A stretch of DNA of 44,109 nt from NCBI GenBank assembly GCA_017619795.1, contig JAFZRP010000045.1:1-44109 (forward strand). The letters are read 5' to 3'. Below the pieces are notes generated by a model that searched no databases, was not told where the DNA came from, and saw nothing but the letters and a program-made list of their open reading frames with translations. Numbering within the stretch: the first letter of the stretch is position 1; each line of letters opens with the position of its first letter. This DNA comes from Treponema sp. Lineage in GTDB: Bacteria; Spirochaetota; Spirochaetia; Treponematales; Treponemataceae. The position numbers and the translations under genes are program-made. Positions 24,748 to 33,788 of this stretch are shown in pieces.

Positions 24748-25863
24748 ATGAGAAAACTTAAAAACATACTTATTACCGGTGGAGCAGGCTTTATCGGTTC
24801 AAACTTTATTCACTATCTTTTTAACATGTCTTCTTCTGACCTTTTTGGCGATGCAGATTTTGACGGAACAGTTGTAAATGTTGACTGCCTTACTTATGCA
24901 GGAAACCTTGAAAGTCTTGCTGATGTTGAACAAAAGTTTGGCGGTAAGCGTTATTTTTTTGAAAAAGTTGATATCTGTGACCGTCCTCAAATAGAACGCA
25001 TTTTTAAGCAGTATGATATTGATACGGTAATTCACTTTGCGGCAGAAAGCCACGTAGACCGTTCAATTCTTGGTCCGGAAGCTTTTATGAAAACCAATGT
25101 TATGGGAACCTTTACTCTTCTTGACGTTGCCCGCAATTACTGGAAAAAAGAAGATGGTTCTCTCCGTGATGATGTTTTATTCCATCACATTTCTACCGAC
25201 GAAGTCTATGGCTCCCTTGGAGAAACCGGTTATTTCCGCGAAGATACTCCTTACGACCCGCGCAGCCCTTATTCATCATCAAAAGCAAGCTCTGACCACG
25301 TTGTAATGGCATACTTCCACACCTACGGACTTCCAATCACTCTTTCTAACTGTACCAACAACTACGGCCCATTCCAGTTCCCGGAAAAGCTTTTACCTTT
25401 AATGATTTCTAATATCCGTGACGGTAAGAATCTTCCTGTTTACGGAAAGGGTGACAATATCCGCGACTGGATTTATGTAGAAGACCACAACCGCGCAGTC
25501 TGGCTGATTGTTAAAAACGGCATCACCGGCGAAAAATACAACATTGGCGGCGAAAACGAATGGACAAACATCAAGCTTTTAAACAAAGTAATTGACCTTG
25601 CAGCCGAAGAGCTTAAAAAGCCAGCCGAAGAAATCCGTAAAACAATCACCTATGTTAAAGACCGCCCGGGCCACGACAAGCGTTATGCAATTGACTGTAC
25701 AAAAATTAAAACAAAGCTTGGCTGGGAACGCAAAATGACTTTTGAACAGGGCTTAAAGGCTACAGTCCAGTGGTATCTGAATAATCCTGACTGGGTAAAT
25801 CATATTCTCTCCGGTGACTACAAAAACTGGATTTCCGCCAACTACACGCAACAGGGCAGATAG
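24748..25863 (+). CDS. rmlB: dTDP-glucose 4,6-dehydratase
   Basis: Second step of the rhamnose pathway, NAD-dependent. It is an extended short-chain dehydrogenase: NILITGGAGFIGSNF near the N-terminus binds NAD, HFAAESHVDRSI follows, HISTDEVYGSL holds the active-site Thr-Asp-Glu, and YSSSKASSDH the catalytic YxxxK. RDWIYVEDH and the later PGHDKRYAID are diagnostic. The ATG at 24748 has GGAG (24738-24741) 6 bases upstream and is preferred over 24724, giving 371 residues. It ends the operon; a hairpin with a T run follows within 35 bases. Confidence 0.94.
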   Translation: MRKLKNILITGGAGFIGSNFIHYLFNMSSSDLFGDADFDGTVVNVDCLTYAGNLESLADVEQKFGGKRYFFEKVDICDRPQIERIFKQYDIDTVIHFAAESHVDRSILGPEAFMKTNVMGTFTLLDVARNYWKKEDGSLRDDVLFHHISTDEVYGSLGETGYFREDTPYDPRSPYSSSKASSDHVVMAYFHTYGLPITLSNCTNNYGPFQFPEKLLPLMISNIRDGKNLPVYGKGDNIRDWIYVEDHNRAVWLIVKNGITGEKYNIGGENEWTNIKLLNKVIDLAAEELKKPAEEIRKTITYVKDRPGHDKRYAIDCTKIKTKLGWERKMTFEQGLKATVQWYLNNPDWVNHILSGDYKNWISANYTQQGR

Positions 25864-25865
25864 CA

Positions 25866-25898
25866 GGTTCCGTAACTCGACCGGAAACAATTTTTTTG
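25866..25898 (+). terminator. Terminator after rmlB, similar to the 3' end of a dispersed repeat
   Basis: GTTCCG (25867-25872) pairs with CGGAAAC (25882-25888) with one bulged A, followed by seven T (25891-25897). The 19 bases at 25870-25888 match the repeat copy at 37866-37884 in 17 positions, so this is a partial copy of that element's 3' arm or a shared terminator module. Confidence 0.55.
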
Positions 25899-25961
25899 TG
25901 TACTTTTTGCAAAATTGATTACATATAGAAACAATTGCAAATAAATGTTAAAATATCTGTT

Positions 25962-27008
25962 ATGAGTAAAGAAAATATCCCTGTAGAAGCAGAAGAAGCT
26001 CAAATTACAGATGCTTCCAATAAAAAAGATGACGAAATCAGTCTTGTAGATTTATTTGCTGTTCTCTGGCACCGTAAATGGTTAATTATTATAATGACCT
26101 TCTGTTCTGCTGTTCTTGCAGTTGTTATCTCTATTTTATCTTTAGTATTACCTCCAGAAAAATCCTTTATGCCAAATAAATATACTCCGCGAGCTCAGAT
26201 GCTCATAACAGAGGATTCTTCAGGTGGAGCTGCTTCCATGCTTGGTAATCTTGGAGGACTTGCAAGCCTTGCCGGAGTAAATGTTCCAACTAGTTCTTCT
26301 AACAGTGCCCTGGCCGGTTATCTTGTTAATTCAAATACAATTCAGGATGCCGTTATAAATAAATACAATTTTATTGAAGAGTGGGAGATAGAAAAATCTC
26401 CTGTTGCAGAAAGCCGTAAGGAATTAAAAAAAGTTCTAAAATCAAGCTATGATGAAGATACAGGCGTCTTCACTGTCAGCTTTGAAGATAAAGACCCGGT
26501 TCTTGCCCAAAGCGTTGTAAACTATGTAGTAGATTTACTTGAGCAGCGTTTTTCTGAGCTTGGTGTAGACAAAAACAAGCTTCAAAAACAGAATCTTGAA
26601 GAAAATATTGCCAATACTTATGCGCAAATGCTTGATTTACAAAAGCAGATTCGAGACCTTGAGCTTTCAGTTTCCAATATATATTCTCCAAAAACAGCTC
26701 CTTCAATTACAACAGACATTACTATGGTAAAAATGGAACTTACCGTTCAGGAAGAAATCTACAAAAACTTAAAGTCGCAGTACGAGCTGCTTAAGGTTCA
26801 AATGGCAAGTGAACAGCCAGTATTTCAGATTCTGGAGTATGCAGAAGTTCCGGACCAGAAATCGGGTCCAAGCCGTGGTAAGCTTTGTATAATCATAACC
26901 TTTGCAGGCGGTTTCCTTTCGGTTTTCCTTGCATTCCTTCTAAATGCAATCTCGAATATGAAAAAAGATCCGGAAGTAATTTCTAAGTTCAAAGGAAAGA
27001 AAGAATGA
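25962..27008 (+). CDS. Wzz-like chain-length determinant protein
   Basis: An inner-membrane polysaccharide co-polymerase that sets glycan chain length. Two membrane helices, at about 39-63 (KWLIIIMTFCSAVLAVVISI) and 306-330, bracket a periplasmic part with a coiled-coil region (LQKQNLEENIANTYAQMLDL). The proline-rich approach to the second helix (AEVPDQKSGPSRGK) is the usual Wzz motif. There is no cytoplasmic tyrosine-kinase domain and no Walker A motif. The frame is open from a TTG at 25935, but ATG 25962 gives a product that starts directly before the soluble N-tail (348 residues). The stop overlaps the start of the next gene by 4 bases, pairing it with the outer-membrane export protein. 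Confidence 0.85.
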   Translation: MSKENIPVEAEEAQITDASNKKDDEISLVDLFAVLWHRKWLIIIMTFCSAVLAVVISILSLVLPPEKSFMPNKYTPRAQMLITEDSSGGAASMLGNLGGLASLAGVNVPTSSSNSALAGYLVNSNTIQDAVINKYNFIEEWEIEKSPVAESRKELKKVLKSSYDEDTGVFTVSFEDKDPVLAQSVVNYVVDLLEQRFSELGVDKNKLQKQNLEENIANTYAQMLDLQKQIRDLELSVSNIYSPKTAPSITTDITMVKMELTVQEEIYKNLKSQYELLKVQMASEQPVFQILEYAEVPDQKSGPSRGKLCIIITFAGGFLSVFLAFLLNAISNMKKDPEVISKFKGKKE

Positions 27009-29314
27009 AAAAAATAACTGCTCTTTTTACTGCCGCACTCACTTCGGCAGTTTTTGCTTTAACCCTCTTTGCACAAGATATATCTGCAGAAAACTCTCTT
27101 GGAGCCTCTGAGTTTACAAGCTCGGTTCAAATGGCAATGTCTAATACAGACTATATGGTAACCGCCGGAGATATTTATTCACTTACCTATTCTGCAAACG
27201 GAATCCCGGTTTCCTATACAATTCCTGTAGACCCAACTTATAAAATCAGAGTTTCTAACCTTGCAGTTCTTGATGCAAGTGGAAAATCCTTTATCACTCT
27301 AAAACAGCAGGTAGAGGAAATTGTTCAGAAAAACTACCCTATGAGCGGTGTTCAGTTTGTGCTTCTTAATCCGGCGAGCTTTAAGGTAATTGTAAAGGGC
27401 GAAGTAAAGGCTGCTGTAGAAAAACCAGCCTGGGCATTAACAAGACTTTCTTCTGTAATAAGCGGTACTGCAACAAACTATACTTCTGTTAGAGACATTG
27501 TTGTAACCTCTAAGAATGGCAGAAAAAATACCTACGACCTTTTTAAGGCAACACGCTTTGGAGATTTAAGCCAGGACCCTTACGTAAGACCGGGTGATGT
27601 AATTACCTTAAACAAAATCCGCCGCAAGGTTACTGTAACAGGAGAAATTGAACGACCAGGTACCTACGAGCTTATGAAGGGCGAGCATATAAAAGAACTT
27701 ATAGAATATTACGGTGGTGGTCTAACTGAGCTTGCAGATACAAGCCGAACGGAGCTTGTACGTAACCGCGACAATATGGATGCAGGTGGAGAAAAAATCT
27801 ACCTTAATAAAACAGCCTTAGATTCTAATTACGAAATGCTCAATGGAGACTCGGTATACGTTGCGGGTAAAGCATCTCTTTTACCTTCTATTATAGTAGA
27901 AGGAATTATAAACCTTTCTGATGATGCTGCAGCCACTCAGATTGCCGATGAAACTATGGCCGCAAAGGACATAATGCGCCGCAGGGCAGTAAAGTTTTAC
28001 GAAGGCGAAAACTATGCTACGTTTATTCGCCGCTATAAGGGCATTTTTAACAGCTATTCAGATTTAGTTAATTCTTATGTAGAACGTGACGGCAGAAAAA
28101 TTGCCATGAATCTTGAAGAAATGATTGATGACGAGCTTTATATGAGCAGTTACCTTGTTCAGAAAAACGATAAGCTTGTTGTTCCTTTTCAACAGCATTT
28201 TGTAAATGTCCTTATAGATGGCGAAGTAAATGCTGTTAGAGAAGAGTCTGCCTGGCCGCTGCGCCGTCTTTCTACTGTACTTGAAGGAAACCTTACCGCT
28301 TATTCTTCTACAAGAAACGTAATGGTAACCTCTGTAGACGGTATAATAACTTATTACGATTTATTTAAGGCAAGCAGAGACGGAGATTTAGAACAGGATC
28401 CTTATATAAGGGCAGGGGAGACTATTACAGTTCAACGAATTGACCGTAAGGTTTCAATTTCCGGTGCTGTAGAACGTCCAGGAACCTACCAGCTTCTGCC
28501 GGGTGAAAACATTAAAGAGCTTATTTCGTATTATGGTCATGGGCTTACAGAAATGGCAGATACCTCACGAATTGAGCTGCTTCGTGTAATGAATGGAAAG
28601 GATGATGCCGGAGAAAAGATTTATTTGAATCAGCAGGCTGTTGATGATGATTATGAACTTAAGAATTACGATGCAATTTCCATCGGCTCGTTCTATTCCT
28701 TAAAACCTGTAATGTTTGTAGAGGGTGCAATTGCGGCAAAGGAAGGAACTGCTTTGGAAGCCGCAGACCGCAAGCCTGTTCAGTTTGAAAATAAAACAAA
28801 TTACGCCTTCCTTGTGCGCGACCACGCTTCCTGGTTTACTTCTGCCGCCAGCGATACTAAAAACGCTTTTGTAATTCGCGGAGACCAGATTATTCCTGTA
28901 GATATTGATAAAATGCTTTACGATAAGTCTTATTATTCTGACCTTACCGTTGAGCCTAATGATATTCTTAGAGTACCATTTAAGCAGTACTTTGTAAGTG
29001 TTGCCGGTGCTGTTTATGCTCCTGGTCGTTATCCATATATTCCTGACAGAACCTACGACTATTATGTTGGACTTGCCGGTGGTTTTATAAAGGAAAAGAA
29101 CGCTCATAATGCAGTACAAATAGTAGATATTGAGGGGAAGAAACTCAGTAAAACAAGTGTTATTACGCCCGAAACAACAATCACTGCAGAGTTTAATTCC
29201 GGATTGTATAGATTCAATACCTGGAGCGGTGTATTAACAACTATTTTTTCTCTTGTAGCAACTGCTCTATCTGCATATGCTGCCGTTATGGCATCAATTG
29301 CTGCAAATCAGTAA
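27005..29314 (+). CDS. Polysaccharide export protein with repeated SLBB-like domains (Wza-related)
   Basis: Secreted or outer-envelope protein of the polysaccharide export family. It has a signal peptide (about residues 1-23, cut before QDISAE), then a Poly_export-type start (YMVTAGDIYSLTY, about residues 52-64). Two long blocks follow that repeat each other: about 130-300 and 405-570 both contain GEV...WAL/WPLRRLS, YDLFKA, G(D/E)xIT...RRKV/DRKV, GxxERPGTYxL and IKELIxYYG, then TSR and GEKIYLN. These are SLBB-type ligand-binding folds. A third shorter one (VAGAVYAPGRYPYIPD) lies near 660. The last 30 residues form a hydrophobic helix (VLTTIFSLVATALSAYAAVM). At 769 residues it is about twice Wza's length. 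ATGA overlap with the Wzz gene indicates coupled synthesis. Confidence 0.82.
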   Translation: MKKITALFTAALTSAVFALTLFAQDISAENSLGASEFTSSVQMAMSNTDYMVTAGDIYSLTYSANGIPVSYTIPVDPTYKIRVSNLAVLDASGKSFITLKQQVEEIVQKNYPMSGVQFVLLNPASFKVIVKGEVKAAVEKPAWALTRLSSVISGTATNYTSVRDIVVTSKNGRKNTYDLFKATRFGDLSQDPYVRPGDVITLNKIRRKVTVTGEIERPGTYELMKGEHIKELIEYYGGGLTELADTSRTELVRNRDNMDAGGEKIYLNKTALDSNYEMLNGDSVYVAGKASLLPSIIVEGIINLSDDAAATQIADETMAAKDIMRRRAVKFYEGENYATFIRRYKGIFNSYSDLVNSYVERDGRKIAMNLEEMIDDELYMSSYLVQKNDKLVVPFQQHFVNVLIDGEVNAVREESAWPLRRLSTVLEGNLTAYSSTRNVMVTSVDGIITYYDLFKASRDGDLEQDPYIRAGETITVQRIDRKVSISGAVERPGTYQLLPGENIKELISYYGHGLTEMADTSRIELLRVMNGKDDAGEKIYLNQQAVDDDYELKNYDAISIGSFYSLKPVMFVEGAIAAKEGTALEAADRKPVQFENKTNYAFLVRDHASWFTSAASDTKNAFVIRGDQIIPVDIDKMLYDKSYYSDLTVEPNDILRVPFKQYFVSVAGAVYAPGRYPYIPDRTYDYYVGLAGGFIKEKNAHNAVQIVDIEGKKLSKTSVITPETTITAEFNSGLYRFNTWSGVLTTIFSLVATALSAYAAVMASIAANQ

Positions 29315-29336
29315 TAGTTTCTCTATTTTTATTCGC

Positions 29337-29365
29337 TTGAATACTCTTTCAAAATACGCTAAATT
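29337..29365 (+). promoter_or_regulatory. Possible promoter of the PEP carboxykinase gene
   Basis: TTGAAT (29337-29342), a 17-base spacer and TAAATT (29360-29365). Between it and the ATG lies a GGGTAATTTT/AAAATTCCC inverted repeat (29382-29401) with one bulge, a possible regulator site in the leader. Confidence 0.4.
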
Positions 29366-29423
29366 GTATGTTGGAAAAATGGGGTAATTTTTAAAATTCC
29401 CTAGAAAATACAGGAGAAACTAT

Positions 29424-31274
29424 ATGACAGTTAATGACATTAAACATGCTGGAATTAAAGCATGGGTTGAAGAATGTGTTAAGATGTGTGAACCAGACAA
29501 CGTAGTAGTTGTTGACGGTTCTACAGCTGAATATGACCGCCTTATGAAAAAGTGCGTAGACGCTGGTCTCGCTACTCCATTGAAGGCAAAAGAGAACTGC
29601 TTCCTTTTCCGTTCTCTTCCAAGCGACGTTGCTCGCGTTGAATCACGTACATTCATCTCTTCTAAGAAGGAAGAAGATGCTGGTCCTACAAACCACTGGA
29701 TTGACCCAGTAGAACTCAAGGCTACAATGAAGGGACTTTACACAGGTTGTATGCACGGTCGTACAATGTATGTAATTCCATTCTGCATGGGTCCACTTGG
29801 TTCTCCAATCGCTAAATACGGTATTGAACTTACAGACTCTGAATACGTTGTATTGAACATGGACATCATGACACGTGCCGGCGAAAAGGTATGGCAGTAC
29901 TTTGGTACAGACGGTGACTGGGTTCCATGTCTCCACTCTGTTGGTAAACCACTCAACAACGGCGAAAAAGACAACGGCATCTGGCCTTGTGCTGATGTTG
30001 AACACAAATACATTTCTCAGTTCCCAGAAGAGCACCTCATCTGGTCTTACGGTTCTGGATACGGTGGAAACGCTCTTCTTGGTAAGAAGTGTTTTGCTCT
30101 TCGTATTGCAACTGTTATCGCTCGCGAAGAGGGATGGCTTGCAGAACACATGCTTATCCTTAAGCTCACAAATCCTAAGGGCGAAGTTAAATACGTTACA
30201 GGTGCTTTCCCAAGTGCTTGTGGTAAGACAAACCTCGCTATGCTTATTCCTACAATCCCTGGCTGGAAGGTAGAAACTGTTGGTGATGATATTGCCTGGA
30301 TGAAGTTCGGAAAAGACGGACGTCTCTACGCTATCAACCCAGAAGCAGGCTTCTTCGGAGTTGCTCCAGGAACATCTGCTGAATCTAACAAAAACGCACT
30401 TATTTCTGCAGAAAAGAATACAATCTATACAAACTGTGCTCTCACAGAAGATGGAGACATCTGGTGGGAAGGCATTGGTTATCCTGCAAAGGGCAAGCTT
30501 GTTGACTGGAAAGGACAGACTCGCGACGCTCTTCCAAAAGACAAATCACCTAAGGGCGAAGAGTTTGCTCATCCAAACGCACGCTTTACAGCTCCTGCTA
30601 AACAGTGTCCATGTATCGCCTCTGACTGGGAAAGCCCAGAAGGTGTACCTATTTCTGCTATCCTCTTTGGTGGACGTCGTCCTTCAACTGTACCTCTCGT
30701 ACACCAGGCTCGTTCATGGAACCACGGTGTATTCCTCGGTTCTATCGTAGGTTCAGAAATCACAGCTGCTTCTACAATCAACGCTGCAGAAGTTGGTAAG
30801 ATCCGCCGTGACCCATTCGCTATCCTCCCATTCTGCGGCTACAACATGGGCGACTACTTCCAGCACTGGATCAACGTTGGTTCAAAAGCAGATCAGGACA
30901 AGCTTCCTAAGATCTTCTACGTTAACTGGTTCCGCAAAGACGAAAACAACAAGGATCTCCCAGGTGGATTCATGTGGCCAGGATACGGCGATAACTCACG
31001 TGTTCTCGCATGGATTTTCGACCGCTGCGACGGCGTAGACAATGCTGTTGATACACCAATCGGACTTATGCCAAAAGATGGCGCTCTCAACACAGACGGT
31101 CTTGCTGACTACTACAAGAAGACTCTCCCAGAAATCCTCAAGGTTGATGTTGAAGGCTGGAAGAAAGAAGTTAAGGATATCCGCGAAAATCACTATCCTA
31201 AGTTCGGCAAACACCTTCCAAAGGAACTTAACGCTATTCTTGACGACCTTGAAGCACGCTTGAACAAAGCTTAG
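29424..31274 (+). CDS. pckG: Phosphoenolpyruvate carboxykinase, GTP type
   Basis: Interconverts oxaloacetate plus GTP and PEP plus CO2 plus GDP. In fermentative spirochaetes the CO2-fixing direction is plausible as part of succinate formation. The GTP-type signature [15 protein letters not shown] has reactive C266 and the P-loop K268 and T269. The metal site [15 protein letters not shown] precedes it, and the lid region and ...RRPSTVPL follow. The length of 616 is standard for the GTP class and differs from the ATP class (about 540). CAGGAG lies before the ATG. The codon use is strongly biased toward C-ending codons (AAC, TTC, ATC), typical of a highly expressed gene. It stands alone with its own terminator. 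Confidence 0.96.
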   Translation: MTVNDIKHAGIKAWVEECVKMCEPDNVVVVDGSTAEYDRLMKKCVDAGLATPLKAKENCFLFRSLPSDVARVESRTFISSKKEEDAGPTNHWIDPVELKATMKGLYTGCMHGRTMYVIPFCMGPLGSPIAKYGIELTDSEYVVLNMDIMTRAGEKVWQYFGTDGDWVPCLHSVGKPLNNGEKDNGIWPCADVEHKYISQFPEEHLIWSYGSGYGGNALLGKKCFALRIATVIAREEGWLAEHMLILKLTNPKGEVKYVTGAFPSACGKTNLAMLIPTIPGWKVETVGDDIAWMKFGKDGRLYAINPEAGFFGVAPGTSAESNKNALISAEKNTIYTNCALTEDGDIWWEGIGYPAKGKLVDWKGQTRDALPKDKSPKGEEFAHPNARFTAPAKQCPCIASDWESPEGVPISAILFGGRRPSTVPLVHQARSWNHGVFLGSIVGSEITAASTINAAEVGKIRRDPFAILPFCGYNMGDYFQHWINVGSKADQDKLPKIFYVNWFRKDENNKDLPGGFMWPGYGDNSRVLAWIFDRCDGVDNAVDTPIGLMPKDGALNTDGLADYYKKTLPEILKVDVEGWKKEVKDIRENHYPKFGKHLPKELNAILDDLEARLNKA

Positions 31275-31303
31275 TTTATACTGTAAACTTAAACTATAAT
31301 TAT

Positions 31304-31335
31304 CACCCCCGGAGCAACATTCGGGGGTGTTTTTT
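31304..31335 (+). terminator. Rho-independent terminator after pckG
   Basis: CACCCCCG (31304-31311) pairs perfectly with CGGGGGTG (31322-31329), followed by six T (31330-31335). Confidence 0.92.
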
Positions 31336-31345
31336 AAGGTATATT

Positions 31346-32239
31346 ATGGTGAAGAAGATGAGTGCAGGAATGAACATTGTATTGGGTGTTATAACGCTTG
31401 TTTCAATCGGCGTTTTTGTGTTGGGCTGTATCAAAATCAGAAACTTTACAGCGGGGAAACGTGCCTGGCTTAAAAAGCTTGGTGAGCTGCCTGTTTTACA
31501 CAACGACTCCGATATTGCCGAAGCCTTGCAGGGTGCTCCAAAGGACTATCTTGTAGAAGACTATACCTTTATTAGAGGTATGACTGTACAGGACAGAGCG
31601 TTCGACTGCTTAAAGGGCGAATATCTCTACATCAAAATCACTCAGGAAACCTACACCGTACACGACGCCTATATTCAGCGCTATAGAAATGCTGTTTGGG
31701 AGGCAGAGCCGTATGCTAACATTGAAGGAAAGCTCTTCTTTGAAAACGGAACTCCTCTTGAGGTTCCTGCCGGCACTCGCTTTGAGTTTTCCCTCACCGA
31801 TGATTCCAAGCTTAAACAGGACGACCTAAAGCCGGAAAAGCAGAATAACTACTTTATGGCACGCTACTACCCGGACGGTGTTCGCGAAATAAACACTAAA
31901 AAATTGCGCGAAAACTTTGAGAAGAACATCGGTAAAAATACAAAACAGTATTCTTCACGCTATAAATACAACTTTATGCAGAAGGGCGATAAGGCAACTT
32001 TTGTGGCCCGCATTGGCTACGGAACTGCAACCCTTATTCCGCTTGAAGAACAGAGCGTAATCGCCGTAAAGGGCAACCGCAAGGCTCTTGCAAAATATCT
32101 GAACAGCAAGGAAGAACGCTTTATTATGGACTATGTAAAGCTCGGTTTCTGGATTTTAGGCATGTGGCTTGGCTTCTGCATTGGTTCTATGACCGGTGCC
32201 GCGCTCATCTCTTCTATTGCCACAAAGCCCAATTTATGA
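31346..32239 (+). CDS. Unknown membrane protein with two terminal helices
   Basis: 297 residues with a hydrophobic helix near the N-terminus (MNIVLGVITLVSIGVFVLGCI, about 9-29) and another near the C-terminus (YVKLGFWILGMWLGFCIGSMTGAALIS, about 265-291). Between them is a soluble, charged region of mixed strands with no motif that I recognise. The topology, two helices around one soluble domain, resembles the bacterial GIDE-domain proteins only in outline. The ATG at 31346 follows the terminator closely; ATGs at 31358 and 31370 are alternatives. It is not in an obvious operon; a tRNA gene follows by 21 bases. Confidence 0.75.
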   Translation: MVKKMSAGMNIVLGVITLVSIGVFVLGCIKIRNFTAGKRAWLKKLGELPVLHNDSDIAEALQGAPKDYLVEDYTFIRGMTVQDRAFDCLKGEYLYIKITQETYTVHDAYIQRYRNAVWEAEPYANIEGKLFFENGTPLEVPAGTRFEFSLTDDSKLKQDDLKPEKQNNYFMARYYPDGVREINTKKLRENFEKNIGKNTKQYSSRYKYNFMQKGDKATFVARIGYGTATLIPLEEQSVIAVKGNRKALAKYLNSKEERFIMDYVKLGFWILGMWLGFCIGSMTGAALISSIATKPNL

Positions 32240-32260
32240 TATATTGACTTTCAGCAATTC

Positions 32261-32333
32261 GGGCCATTAGCTCAGCGGTTAGAGCAGAGGACTCATAATC
32301 CTTTGGTCCTAAGTTCAAATCTTAGATGGCCCA
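32261..32333 (+). tRNA. tRNA with CAU anticodon, probably tRNA-Ile2 (or elongator Met)
   Basis: A complete 73-base cloverleaf. The acceptor stem GGGCCAT (32261-32267) pairs with ATGGCCC (32326-32332), and the discriminator base is A (32333). The anticodon loop is CTCATAA with CAT at 32294-32296. The D arm reads AGCTCAGCGGTTAGAGC, and the T arm contains GTTCAAATC. CCA is not encoded. The anticodon arm, GGTTAGAGCAG and TTGGTC in the variable region resemble E. coli tRNA-Ile2 more than tRNA-Met, which would need lysidine at C34. It is not an initiator, because the acceptor stem starts with a paired G. Confidence 0.9.
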
Positions 32334-32335
32334 TA

Positions 32336-32373
32336 GAGTTAGCACTTCGGGATAGGTGCTAACTCTTTATTTT
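32336..32373 (+). terminator. Terminator after the tRNA gene
   Basis: GAGTTAGCAC (32336-32345) pairs perfectly with GTGCTAACTC (32356-32365), followed by TTTATTTT. Confidence 0.9.
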
Positions 32374-32445
32374 ACAAGCATAATAAAACAATTTACACTC
32401 ACTTGAAAATATTTTGAATTAGTGTAAATTATTCCAGATTTTTTT

Positions 32446-32498
32446 CTATTTCTCAAAATTGAAAAAATGTTGATTTTGAGAAATAGACAGTTTATAAT
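32446..32498 (+). promoter_or_regulatory. Promoter with a 14-bp inverted-repeat operator
   Basis: CTATTTCTCAAAAT (32446-32459) and ATTTTGAGAAATAG (32473-32486) form a perfect inverted repeat. TTGATT (32470-32475), a 17-base spacer and TATAAT (32493-32498) form a near-consensus promoter. The right arm of the repeat covers the end of the -35 box and the spacer. The ATG of the next gene is at 32505, where transcription should start, so the message is probably leaderless. Confidence 0.75.
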
Positions 32499-32504
32499 GT
32501 AGAC

Positions 32505-33698
32505 ATGAAACTTATTGAACGCAAAAGGTATCTGGAAAAACTAATTTCGACCATAAATACACCGGACATAAAAGTTATTACCGGTATCAGGCGGAGCGGA
32601 AAATCTAAGCTTTTAGAATTATTCATAGAATATATAAAAACTCATATAGAAAAGGCGAATGTTATTCACATCAATTTTAACCTGATGAAATATGATTCTC
32701 TTAGAACTGCAGCAAGTCTTAATGAATATGCAGAAACCAATTATAAAGCTGGTGTTGAAAACTTTCTGCTTATTGATGAAGTTCAGATGTGTGAAGATTT
32801 TGAGCGTGTTGTAAACTCGCTTCATGCAAGTGAAAACTTTCATATTTATATAACAGGCTCTAATGCATTTCTGCTTTCAAGTGACCTTGCCACACTTTTT
32901 ACAGGCCGTACTTTTGAAGTTAAAGTCTTTCCTTTTTCATTTTCTGAATATCTTGAATATTTTACAGAAAAAGACATTCAGAAAGATTTTGATGACTATG
33001 TAAGATTTGGAGGTATGGCGGGTTCTTATCTTTATCAGACAGAAAATGAAAAATACAGTTACATTGCAGACGTATTTAAAACCCTTATTGTTCGCGACAT
33101 TCAGCAAAAATATAAAATCAGGAATACAAATCTTTTAAGTAAATTAACAGATTTCCTGCTGGATAATATTTCTTCAGAAGTTTCTACACATTCAATTGCC
33201 AATACTCTTACTTCTTCCAAAGAAAAGACAAATAATAAAACAATCAGTACATATTTAAAGTATCTTTGTAATTCTTTTGCGTTTTATAAAGTTCGCCGTT
33301 ATGACATTCGCGGAAAAAAATATCTTTCTTCACAGGATAAGTATTATCTTGCAGACCATTCATTTAAGTATGCTCTTTTAGGAACAAAAAATCTTGATTA
33401 CGGTCATATTTATGAAAATATTGTAGCCGTTGAACTTTTACGCCGCGGATATGAATTGTATGCAGGCGTTTTATATAAAAAAGAAATAGACTTTGTTGCA
33501 ATAAAACAGAATGAAAAACTATATATTCAGGTTAGTGACGATATTTCTTTAGAAAATACTTTTGAAAGAGAAATATCACCTTTGCTTAGTATAAAAGATG
33601 CTTACCCAAAAATAATAATTGCCCGAACCAGACATGATGAATATACACATGAAGGTGTAAAAATTATTGATATAGCATCATGGCTTAAAAATGGCTGA
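32505..33698 (+). CDS. AAA family ATPase with DUF4143 C-terminal domain
   Basis: Member of the large AAA_14/DUF4143 group of bacterial ATPases of unknown role. The P-loop is TGIRRSGKSK (26-35) and Walker B is FLLIDEVQ (D91, E92). ITGSNAFLLS is the sensor region, then GR-FEVKVFPFSFSEYL, the usual transition of this family. The C-terminal part includes the restriction-endonuclease-like segment YENIVAVELLRRGYELY followed by EIDFVAIK near residue 330. The length of 397 is typical. It has its own promoter with a long palindrome and ends at a bidirectional terminator. These genes are often solitary and mobile; no partner is evident. Confidence 0.85.
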   Translation: MKLIERKRYLEKLISTINTPDIKVITGIRRSGKSKLLELFIEYIKTHIEKANVIHINFNLMKYDSLRTAASLNEYAETNYKAGVENFLLIDEVQMCEDFERVVNSLHASENFHIYITGSNAFLLSSDLATLFTGRTFEVKVFPFSFSEYLEYFTEKDIQKDFDDYVRFGGMAGSYLYQTENEKYSYIADVFKTLIVRDIQQKYKIRNTNLLSKLTDFLLDNISSEVSTHSIANTLTSSKEKTNNKTISTYLKYLCNSFAFYKVRRYDIRGKKYLSSQDKYYLADHSFKYALLGTKNLDYGHIYENIVAVELLRRGYELYAGVLYKKEIDFVAIKQNEKLYIQVSDDISLENTFEREISPLLSIKDAYPKIIIARTRHDEYTHEGVKIIDIASWLKNG

Positions 33699-33725
33699 AG
33701 GATTAAACTCATTAAAATGGGGAAC

Positions 33726-33759
33726 AAAAAAGCCTATTCCAAACGGAATAGGCTTTTTT
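33726..33759 (+). terminator. Bidirectional terminator between convergent genes
   Basis: AGCCTATTCC (33731-33740) and GGAATAGGCT (33745-33754) form a perfect stem, flanked by an A run on the left and a T run on the right. It can therefore end both the plus-strand ATPase gene and the minus-strand adk gene. Confidence 0.88.
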
Positions 33760-33788
33760 ATTTGTCTTATTTGTTCACGAAAATCGGC

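Noticed and set aside
29643..31263. Several long open frames on both strands across pckG
   Set aside because: Strong codon bias of pckG removes stops in other frames; none has a ribosome binding site or a recognisable product.
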